Assembly (NCBI GenBank): GCA_032768795.1
Contig: CP136493.1
Span: 744,001 to 808,000, forward strand
Direction of reading: 5' to 3'
DNA: 64,000 bases
Source: Tremella fuciformis
Taxonomy: Eukaryota; Basidiomycota; Tremellomycetes; Tremellales; Tremellaceae
In this document: positions 10,245 through 18,402 of the stretch, piece by piece
Position numbering within the stretch: position 1 is the stretch's first letter
How the letters are laid out: the number at the start of each line of letters is the position of its first letter
The notes under the pieces: generated by a model
Told to the model about the DNA's origin: nothing
Database searches by the model: none
What the model saw: only the letters and a program-made list of their open reading frames with translations
Made by a program: the position numbers and the translations under genes

Positions 10245-10480
10245 GGGCGTACGATAAGTGAGCAGAAGCATACAGTACGTCGATGTCAGCCATCCCCGAT
10301 GTACCGTGCGAGACCTGGACCGGCGACTGTCTCGTGTGATGATATGCCACACATACGAGGCTATCTGTGACACGTCGCTCGCCCCTTCCCCTTGCTCCAC
10401 GGGCGCACGACCATAGCTTTCATACGTTTTTAGGGAGCTACTCATATCGTCATTTGTGGGACAACGCACTCAAAAGACCT
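10245..10480 (-). pseudogene. Relic resembling the 3' end and flank of F1
   Basis: On the minus strand 10368-10403 reads PVEQGEGASDVS, against PVEEGEGRSDVS at the C-terminus of F1 (12236-12271): ten of twelve residues agree. Further into the flank, GGGCGTACGATAA at 10245-10257 is identical to 12102-12114, in the same orientation and at a similar distance. The upstream exons of an F gene are not found here. This looks like the tail of a degraded fifth copy, left between E1 and E2. Confidence 0.4.
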
Positions 10481-10557
10481 TGTCGGCGCTGCTTCTAACA
10501 ACGCGATAAAATACAAACGCTGGCCCTGTCGCAAATTGACTGCAAGGCATGTAAATT

Positions 10558-11695
10558 GGCGCAAGTTTTGGAATCACTTTTTACCGATGCATCGTTTGGT
10601 CCCCTGGTGATTTCGCGATCGAGCCCGAAAGGATCACGTTTTGTCGCCATACTTTGTGTTCGCAGAGTAGCGCCTTCCAAGGGACCAAACGTATATGGCG
10701 GTGTCCATCTTCGCCTGACTGCCCTCTGGGTTTGGATGTGGAAGTCCCCCCATGAATATGGGGTGAAGAATCCCTGGTCCTACCTTGTGTTCAGCTTGAA
10801 AAGTGACGAGGCGGGTCGGGATTCCAGCCTGCAGCGTTATTTCAATTTCGACCCAGTCGACGTCCGCAGCAAAGAAGATTTGGAAGTGATGCACAATGTT
10901 GGCAAGTGGCAGGAGAGAGCTCAAATTTTCTTCGCGGGTGGTGCATGGAGTGATCACACGCAGCTGGAAAGGCAAATTAGATCGTACGTAGAGCGCTGTG
11001 CAAACGAAGCTCGATCCGAGAGAGTGATCCTGATTGTCAACAAAGAGGAGACAGTCTTACCCTTTTCCCCGCACTTCTACAGCGACATGGCTCTGCCAAT
11101 TTACAAGGGCTGCGTGGACAGTGCACTGCAAGAATTCTGCGCTGCCACAGCAAGTGACGGGCCCAAGGAGAAAGAGACGAGCATGCTAACAGCCCAAACC
11201 CAGAGACCACCACCTCTCGATCAGACTTCTCTCCTTTCCCTTGTGCTACAACACATCCAAGACTCCGAAGACCGAGGACAGAACATGCGCCGCGCAAAAG
11301 ATGAACTCGAAGCTCAGATGGCCAGCTGGGGTCGAGCGAGCGCGCGGCCGCACATGGACCCCCATAGGCCAGCATTGCAGCCGGAACGGACACCGATTCC
11401 GACACACATGTTCGGACCAACGGTCGCTGGGAGATTGGCACTTGATGTAGAGGTCAGAAGGCTGCTGACAGCCCCTCGCAATCTCCTCTTCCGAGACCAA
11501 GATGTCGTACATATCAGACGTCCATACAATCAATTCTCGTTCCACTTCAAGCACCAAGCCATCTATCCTATCGATTCGAGGTCAGATCGACTTGGTGGTA
11601 TTGAAGGGTCTGCACGCCAGGGTGTTCTCACTGACAACACTTACAGAGGCTGGGCAGATACCACAAGTGCTGAAGGTACAGGACGGCAACAGTGA
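10558..11695 (+). pseudogene. Gene E2: second copy of E1, 5' end frameshifted
   Basis: The 3' part is an open frame of 319 codons from the ATG at 10736 and aligns with E1 throughout (NPWSYLVFSL, GRDSSLQRYFNFDP, LYKGC-type block IYKGCVDSALQ, LVLQHIQDSEDRG, AGRLALDVEVRRL). The N-terminal part continues in another frame (KRIWRCPSSPDC... LDVEVP against E1 WLWRKPLDDDSY... IDVRLL) and switches at a run of six C (10746-10751); one C fewer would join the frames. No ATG precedes it in the upstream frame. Either a recently inactivated copy, a truncated but expressed gene from 10736, or a sequencing slip at the homopolymer. Intronless, like E1. Confidence 0.5.
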
Positions 11696-12232
11696 GAAGC
11701 AAGCAAGAGGAGGATATGTGATAGTATCCGTGAACGATTGTCAAACTTGCATCTCTTGCTTATATTATCACGAATACTTTGTGTCGATACGCTGCTGACC
11801 ATCTATGCCTTTGTTTGATCTCGCGCTGTCCGCTCCTGGATCGCCATCGCTACAGCGTGCACAAGTAGCGCTCGTGCAGCTTCAGCTCTCTGGCCTTGGC
11901 TTCCACCCCGTCTTGACGATCCGACTTGTGCCATCCCTTCCGCGGTTTCAGTCCGACCTTGGAAGTTCTCCCTCAACTGCGTTTAGCTGATCTGACTGAT
12001 GAGGTTCGTCACCCAACGACGGCGCACTGGCACGAAAGAGGCTGACGACGTGAGAGTAAGGCTCGGTCCAATACAATAAGCTCGCATGCGAAACCAAAAT
12101 TGGGCGTACGATAAATCGTCTGAAGTGCGAAGACGCTTTTGCCGTAGTCAACCCCGGCTTTCAGGTGTGACTGCCGGGCGACCGGACAGAAGGAAGTCTC
12201 TTGCACTTGATAAGCCATGCATGCGCCGCAAA
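11696..12232. other. Intergenic, no supported gene
   Basis: The part nearest F1 (12102-12232) is the duplicated flank also seen at 10245-10367. A minus frame around 11804-11975 reads protein-like (AEAARALLVHAVAMAIQERT) but I could not connect it to a start codon. Confidence 0.3.
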
Positions 12233-12655
12233 TCACGAGACGTCGCTCCTCCCTTCTCCCTCCTCCACCGGCTCTGATCCACAAGCCCCTATCTCAGCGC
12301 AGGTCTGGTTGAACGCCTGCTCGAATGCCGTCGCAAAAGGTTGAACGAGATCCGGATACTCTTTCATGATGAAGCAAAAGACGCTGTGTAGCGTCCAGAT
12401 GGTCAGGCCTGATCACGTCAGCCACTCAGCATCTCGGCGAGGGGCTACTCACCGCCCGCGATAATCGCCATCAATGGTGAACCCACTACCAGCAGGCCAC
12501 CCAGACCCGCGTTCCGGAGCGCCGCGATCAATGCTCGTCTCGCGAAGGCGCGGTCTTGCTGCACATCAGCGACGCGGCGAACGACTACGGAGGCTCGCGG
12601 TTGTCAAGAAGATTCGGAAAGCTCGGCCAAAGGTCATGAGCACGCTGGGGGGCAT
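12233..12655 (-). CDS. F1: orphan tandem family protein, 112 aa
   Basis: Three exons; introns at 12559-12598 (phase 0, after codon 19) and 12409-12452 (phase 1). Exon 1 MPPSVLMTFGRAFRIFLTT, exon 2 QDRAFARRALIAALRNAGLG followed by a hydrophobic stretch LLVVGSPLMAIIAG, exon 3 LTIWTLHSVFCFIMKEYPDL and an acidic tail. The same three-part layout recurs in F2, F3 and F4. The first intron begins GC instead of GT, judged by alignment with F2 (ACC then GTGAGA) and F3. No signal peptide; one membrane-seeking helix. No known family recognised. Confidence 0.6.
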
Positions 12656-12784
12656 GTTGCTTCTAAAAAGTGTGGTCTCTCGTAAGTAGCTGGACAGTCG
12701 GAAGGCAGGAAATCGCGAGTGGTAAGAGCGATGATGAAGAGAGCAACGAAAAGCTGCACGGGCCATCGCACTGAGGCCGGTCCA

Positions 12785-12792
12785 AATATAAA
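12785..12792 (-). promoter_or_regulatory. TATA-like box of F1
   Basis: TTTATATT on the minus strand, about 130 bases upstream of the F1 start codon, the same spacing as in E1 and F4. Confidence 0.4.
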
Positions 12793-13301
12793 CCGCATCG
12801 TTATGGCTTGATCCAGGGAATGGGCGGGCGGAGGTGAGACCTTATCCTGGCATTGAAAGGGCACAGGATGCATCGTCTGGTAGCTTCGAAAAGGACTCGC
12901 CTCAGAACGCTCGACGTCCCGTACTACTTCTGCTGCCGCACAGTAGACGCAAGTGAACCATGCCGATTGCTAACACGGATTCGAGAAGTCGCTGGATTAC
13001 CCGGCGCTGAAGCACCACCTCGGCAGTGCAGGCAGACAACTCGGCAGGACTGTGGCCGCCCGTACGCCGCACAGGGAAAGTATGACGGCGTGCATCAGTC
13101 AAAGCGCTCAGTCTGTACTCGATAGTGCTAGGTGTCATGGGATCCCGGCTGAAACTGCTCGGTGAAGACTATTCACGTGGACTGAGCTGTGCGGTGCTCG
13201 CAATGTGTATACATCTGGCATGATGTGTTGAGCAGACGACTATCACCCGATAAAAATCGCAGAGTCACGACTGTGCTGTATGTAATGTATGTGTATCCCG
13301 A
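12793..13301. other. Intergenic upstream of F1
   Basis: Short frames exist on both strands but none shows the F, E or A/B/C patterns or a splice series. Confidence 0.3.
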
Positions 13302-13664
13302 CTAATAATACCTATGTCCCTGCTGCTGGCAATACTCGTCGAGGGCGACCGCGAACGCTCGCTGCAGATCGGGGATATGGTAACGAAGAGCGCCGAAGAA
13401 GTCGTTGAGCGTATTCAGTGTGATGGCTGATGGTGTCAGCCATCGGCTCGTCGCACGCAATACGCCACTCGCGACTCTCAAGCATCTGGTTCAGGTAATT
13501 CTGATCGAGGCGATGCTCGTACCCGGAATTGCGAATGGCCGCCGCCAGAGCCCGTTTGGCGAAGGCGCGGTCGTTCTGCCCGTCAGATGGATCTCGCGAT
13601 TGCGAACATGACATCTCACGGTGGTCGCGATGATGCGAATGGCTTGATCGAAGGTCATGGACAT
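13302..13664 (-). CDS. F2: orphan tandem family protein, 93 aa
   Basis: Three exons; introns at 13576-13619 (phase 0, after codon 15) and 13427-13463 (phase 1). Exon 1 MSMTFDQAIRIIATT; exon 2 NDRAFAKRALAAAIRNSG, then a polar segment (YEHRLDQNYLNQMLESREW) where F1 and F3 have a hydrophobic one; exon 3 ITLNTLNDFFGALRYHIPDL aligns with F1 LTIWTLHSVF and its KEYPDL. F2 has therefore lost the membrane-seeking helix. The donor of intron 2 (gtattg) is weak and was chosen because it keeps the frame and the alignment. Function unknown. Confidence 0.55.
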
Positions 13665-14882
13665 TTTGATTCGCGAAGTTGTGATCGAGTGGCTTTGGAG
13701 CGTAGCAAGGGGTAAGTGATTTATGGAAAAATGAGGGCGATGAAGTGAAAACGACGGTGTGGCTTTGCCTTAAGTACCCACTCGCGAGGGGGAGAAAGAG
13801 TCAGGATCATGTCTAACGGGGGCGCCAAGCGCGCCCGCGCGAGTCGAGTCTGGCCCTCTAGGGCTGAGCTGGTCTGACACGACAAGGTCGCTAGCCGCTC
13901 CGAGTTCGCCTTAGGCCTATCCCCGGAAGACGACCCTACGCCACTAGCCTCAAGATTTCTATTCTCTGCCACTACGTCCCTTTTCACCGCAGGCAGTCCG
14001 TGCGTCGGCGGGGCGGGCGCCGGCCCCCGATGGGCAAGTGACAAATGCGTCCAACTAGTCCACCACAAGCGCCCCTTCACCCTTGTTCGCCAGTTATGCT
14101 TCAGCGGTCCCGCATCGGATGTCACCTCGTGTGCCGTGTCAGGATCCAGCGGTGTCGGGGGCAGGCTTCTTACTGATCGGCGACGGGGCCGCTGGGCGCC
14201 CATGTTTGCTAATGTCTTGTGATAATCCCTGAGATCCGCAGCTCCCCACGAGCGCCTTCGATTCGCTTGACCCTCAGGCGCACCCTCAGGCTGATGAAGA
14301 CTTGAAGACTCTCGCCCGTTATATTCGTGCTCTTCAACTCAGACGTAATGCACCATGTGGAAGGTCAAGCTTGTAAGAGTGGAAAGTTTCACTCGCAGCC
14401 ATGAAAGCTGTTTTGACTTGAAGGAATGTTGACCTCACACACTTTCGACACGGTTCCAGGTCCGGATGTACACGTCGGCGGACAGAGGCTGTAAAGGCGG
14501 TCAGCTGGGACCCTTCAGTAGGCCAGGGGTGTGAGGGCGCGAGAGTGAGACTCTTCGCAGTATCTTCGCGCTTCGACGGGTCGAGCCGCTTTCGCCGATG
14601 CTTGACTGGAACTCCTCGCACGGGCCAAGAAGTGCTGCTCCTTTCCCCTTTCTCTCGGCTCTGCTTCGGGAACAAGTCAGTATCCGTTGCTTTTCTCGCC
14701 CAGGCATCCTTGTTTCACAACAAGGGGATCACACACGGGCTTAGTGGCCTGAAGAGTTGCTATCGCAATGGGGTTTCGCTGCGCAGCCTAGGTAGCGCCC
14801 CTTCTGCGGCGATCCATGACGCTTTCCACGCACAACTGTGCCCATTCTTTCCGACGAGCCATCACATAACTAGTGTGAAGTC
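13665..14882. other. Long intergenic stretch with an unexplained open frame
   Basis: Minus frame 13721-14203 runs 160 codons from an ATG, but its product (rich in R, P, S, no domain) looks like chance coding in GC-rich DNA. A plus frame 14545-14886 is similarly unsupported. I see no F-family exon here. Could be a decayed insertion between F2 and F3. Confidence 0.35.
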
Positions 14883-15330
14883 TTAAGCTTTCTGGCCCAG
14901 TGCTTTCAGACCTCCAGCGAGTCTATCAGCCCGAATCATACCACTCCGTCGAGCTTCCGAGAGGCGCGCCACGAGCGTCTCCTTGAACAGTGGGTGCTCT
15001 TGATGGAGACGCCTCCAGATCCGATAGAAGGCCCATATCATCATTCCTGGGCGCATCAGCTCCCATTTCCTCCATTCGGTCGAACGGCTGACCGCCTTGG
15101 ATGACTGTGAATAGTGGCCCGAATATCGTGCCGAATCCCAACAGGAAGCCCAGGCCGGCATTCCGGAGACCTGCGACCATAGCACGCCGGGCAAAGGCTC
15201 GGTCAGGCTGAATGTCAGCGCAAAGTCCCTCACGTCCGCTGCATGTCAATCCATGAGAAGACGGGACACTGACGGTGGGCCCGACGAAGATGCGCAGCCC
15301 GTCGGAGACAGTCGTAATGGAGACGGGCAT
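14883..15330 (-). CDS. F3: orphan tandem family protein, 111 aa
   Basis: Three exons; introns at 15208-15273 (phase 0, after codon 19) and 15047-15092 (phase 1). Exon 1 MPVSITTVSDGLRIFVGPT, exon 2 PDRAFARRAMVAGLRNAGLG with hydrophobic FLLGFGTIFGPLFTVIQG, exon 3 MMIWAFYRIWRRLHQEHPLF and a basic C-terminus, in contrast to the acidic tail of F1. Exon 2 is about two thirds identical to that of F1 over its first 20 residues. An in-frame ATG at 15420 exists upstream, but family alignment places the start at 15330. A TATATA lies at 15504-15509. Confidence 0.6.
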
Positions 15331-15540
15331 AGTCGTGCAAAGACGTATCCAATACTTCGGTGCCGTGATGAGGAGCAAACGAAAGAAGAAAGAGAAGCAT
15401 CGAGAATCAATTGGGGACATGTCCGTAGGGAGAGCATGTGTGTATAGGGATACACATGTCAGCGTGGACAGTCATGACCGAGACTGATGACCGTCGCTCG
15501 TGGTATATACACATGCGAATACATACATGGCAGAAGCAAG

Positions 15541-16295
15541 CTAATCTACGCGAATCCGCCGGTATGTACCCAGCGGTTGATTACCCAGCAGTTCCTTGAT
15601 CTCCTTGACAAGCTTCACCAGCATGTTCCACGCGCCCTCAGCCGCGCCTCGGACCTTGCGAAGCGCTCCGGGAAGAGCGTCCAACGCAGCGTCCACAAAG
15701 CGCGTCACCTTCTCCCCCATGTCGGACTGCCATGCCTCCTTCGCTTTCTCCTTCCCGAGCTCGAAGCCTTCTTTGAGGTACCCAAGCACTACGATGGCGT
15801 AGTCGGTGACCTGCTGAGGATACAGAAGGTACAGTACGATTGTCGCGATTGTCGTTCCGAAGAATACTACTAGGACGTCAGCGGCGCGCTGATGTTGGTT
15901 CAGTAGCTTCGACTTACGTCCCAGCAGCCCGAAGCTAGCGATCAGTGCGAATACCTTCGAGATCACGACTGCAACTCCCTTCAGGATGTTGGAGACCAGA
16001 GCTACGAGCTTGATCGCGATCCACCAAGCAGTTTTCACGATGACTTCGACAATGATCTGAATTGCATGGGCGGCCTTTACAAGCAACCACCACGCGTGCG
16101 AGAGGAGGTTTTGGAGGGCATGCCATAAGGGGCCTAGAGTATTTCTCAAGGCTGCAATGATGGAGCGGAGAACCCAGCTTGGGTCCCCCTGAGAGCTCAG
16201 CTGGGCAATCTGCCCTAGTTGGCGCGCGCGTGACTCACCGAGGTGCAGGCGATGCGGAAGGCCGCGGAGAGGGTCATCGGTGTTTTGCCGGGCAT
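15541..16295 (-). CDS. F4: enlarged F-family membrane protein, 218 aa
   Basis: Three exons; introns at 16189-16238 (phase 0, after codon 19) and 15870-15917 (phase 1), the same positions and phases as F1-F3. Exon 1 MPGKTPMTLSAAFRIACTS parallels F1. Exon 2 starts GDPSWVLRSIIAALRNTLG and then carries extra hydrophobic segments (AWWLLVKAAHAIQIIVEVIV, AWWIAIKLVALVSNI, GVAVVISKVFALIASFGLLG). Exon 3 adds FFGTTIATIVLYLLY and a long charged amphipathic region (FELGKEKAKEAWQSDMGEKV). The protein is twice the size of its neighbours. TATATA at 16427-16432 lies 132 bases upstream. Function unknown; likely membrane-associated. Confidence 0.6.
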
Positions 16296-16534
16296 AGTGC
16301 TGTGACTTGAGTGGGAGCTCGTCGAAGAAAGATTGATGAAGGAGCAAAGACAGAGAAGACAGGTTGACTGTCTGGTAGAGCCTCGTGTTTCGCAGCAGGC
16401 GTGTACAGTATGTGCATGCATGTGTGTATATAGATGGATGACAAAAGGCAAATGACTAGCTTCTATTTGTATACACCAGCGTGATTCGTATCGGATGCTC
16501 TCGGTCTGCGGCTTCGTCAAGCTCATATTCTGTT

Positions 16535-17123
16535 CTACGGGGTGTAACGGGGGCAAGGCTCATCCCAACCGTCAGATCGGTTGTTTGAGGTGGCATTGCG
16601 GTGGCCAAATGGCTCGTATCCACGGCGTCCACGAACATCGAGCGAGGCTGTTCGTCTTCCGTTCATGGTCACAAAGTTGATGTCGACGTCGACCATTTCA
16701 CATGGTGCGTCGACTATAACCCAATCCTCCTCTCCATCCCGTTCGGTTTGGGAGTTGATCGGGGTTGACAGATTGCGAGAGGGAGTGACCAACTCTTCGC
16801 CCAAAGCCTCAGCAACGAGATTCTCGACACCCGCTGCACGAAAGCCTCCTCCGATGTCTTCGATAAGAACCCTGCGACTGTTACCGTTGAGGAGGAGTCC
16901 GGCGCATAGTGCTTCTCCGGGGAGGCAGAGAGCGACTGCGATGACGACCGTGAACGCCAACACCTTCATGACTGCACTCAGTAGCCCGCGTAGCCGGGTG
17001 GCGAATCCACAAACCTTCCTCCGTCCTCAATCGCCGCACTCCAGCCCGCACGAACAGTCTGGCGATACCCACGAAAATGCCTTTGAGAGAAACACACGCC
17101 TGTCTGGCCCCTCGACGAAGCAT
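16535..17123 (-). CDS. Gene G: hypothetical protein with a signal-anchor-like segment
   Basis: 181 residues in two exons with intron 16972-17014 (branch gctactgag). Exon 1 gives a basic amphipathic helix (GIFVGIARLFVRAGVRRL); exon 2 starts VMKVLAFTVVIAVALCLPGEALCAG, which would be a good cleavable signal peptide if translation began at that internal Met (16969). The remainder is polar and acidic (GEEDWVIVDAPCEMVDVDIN). The 3' end is doubtful: a second frame ending at 16456 (RTEYELDEAADREHPIRITL) also looks coding, so a further intron may be missed. No family recognised. Confidence 0.4.
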
Positions 17124-18402
17124 CCAGTGGATGAGAGGTCTAAGGCGGTCCCGTTGTGTCGCATACTCGGTCTGGCCAAAGGAGGGGGCATTAGGAAGAC
17201 TGCGGCGTGAGGAGGGCTGAAATACCTACCAGGGAGGTCCCTCCCCTAAAAGGGACCAGCCCCAGCTGGTTAGAGGACATTTCTTCCTCCTATTCACTCA
17301 GCCTTTGTTGATGTCGTGCTCAAAGGTGGATCGGTGTTAGAGTACAACAACAAAGGAAAGTGACACAGATCCCAGCAGATGGGGCCGGCGGCACGGAGAG
17401 GAGTCGTCCGACGTGCCCCATGGGAATCTACAAGTCTCGCTTACAGCTTACAAAGGGGTTAGTAGCTTGCGCGTGTCTCGGCACGAGAGTCCAGCCCGGC
17501 GTTGAGCAGGAGAGCTTCGAGTCCTTACATAGCGCAGACGAGTTCAGATGCCCGACCGCCCGCCCCGGGGGTCACAAGGCAACAGGAATTCCGGCTTCAT
17601 TGTTTATGTTGGCGTACATGCGCCCCTCAGCAAAGTCGTTGAGACGCCCTGTGAAGGTGCGGATGCGCAGATGAACATCACAATCGGGATTCTGCCTCCG
17701 AGCTCGCCCTCCTCGGTGTCCTTAAATATCTGTCACTAGCGACTTGGTCTTTGCTAGCAGTATGTGAGTGAACAGAACTCATCTCACCCCCCCCCCCCCC
17801 CCCCCCCCCCCCCCTTTTCCGTAGCCGCGAGTGGTCAAAGCCGCTGGACCGTCTTGATGCAGCTCAGCCGTAATATTCATCTTCCGTACTGGGCTAGCCC
17901 CTCCCAAATCCTCTTTGCCGCAGTTCAGGCGGGATGTTCAGCTCTCAAGCTGCCGCGTGAGCCGGATGGTGTTGCGAATAAAGCTGAGCGAGATTGTGTC
18001 GCTCAACAGAAGCTGTAAAAGAGAGTTTCATACATGACGACTGAGCAGACGCTGAACCACCAAGCCGTATCGTACGAGCACGGCCTGCGTAGGGTTCCTT
18101 TGGGTCCTTCAGCGCTAATAACACATTTCCCTTACCCGTCACATTTTCCTGCAGTCGTGCTCTGATGGTGCTTGAACACCACTTGTTTGGCTCTTCTGCT
18201 TGCAGCCGCTGTACGCGCGAGCCTCAGACGTGACGGATTGTCAAAGTGCCACGAATGCGAGTGCCACATTCGATGTTGGTGGTGGCGACAGAGCCGGACC
18301 TATGATGCAACGTCCATTTCCACGGCATGAAACCACTTTCTCATCGCTCGCTCTCTTGACAACACCTCGGCGGCACAAGATCAACGGTGTACGGGGCGCA
18401 GA
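17124..18402. other. Long intergenic region between the accessory block and HEM15
   Basis: Holds a C28 tract but no gene I can support. A minus stretch around 17575-17670 reads RLNDFAEGRMYANINNEAGI, protein-like but without start or splice partner. It marks the boundary where recognisable genes resume. Confidence 0.4.
17787..17814. repeat. Poly-C tract, 28 residues
   Basis: An uninterrupted run of 28 C, read directly, about 590 bases upstream of the HEM15 start. The opposite strand is G28, able to form quadruplexes. Its length is likely variable and hard to sequence exactly. Confidence 0.9.

Noticed and set aside
10556..10735. Extension of the E2 frame from a TTG codon
   Set aside because: The E1-like reading in this stretch is in a different frame; the TTG frame shows no similarity to E1.
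11804..11975. Minus stretch reading AEAARALLVHAVAMAIQERT
   Set aside because: May be a lost exon, but no complete model could be built; left as intergenic.
12902..13138. 78-codon minus frame upstream of F1
   Set aside because: Does not match the F pattern and lies in the region holding F1 promoter elements.
14545..14886. 113-codon plus frame upstream of F3
   Set aside because: No splice partners, no domain and no family pattern.
17575..17670. Minus stretch reading RLNDFAEGRMYANINNEAGI
   Set aside because: Protein-like, but there is no start codon and no credible splice donor or acceptor to connect it to a gene.
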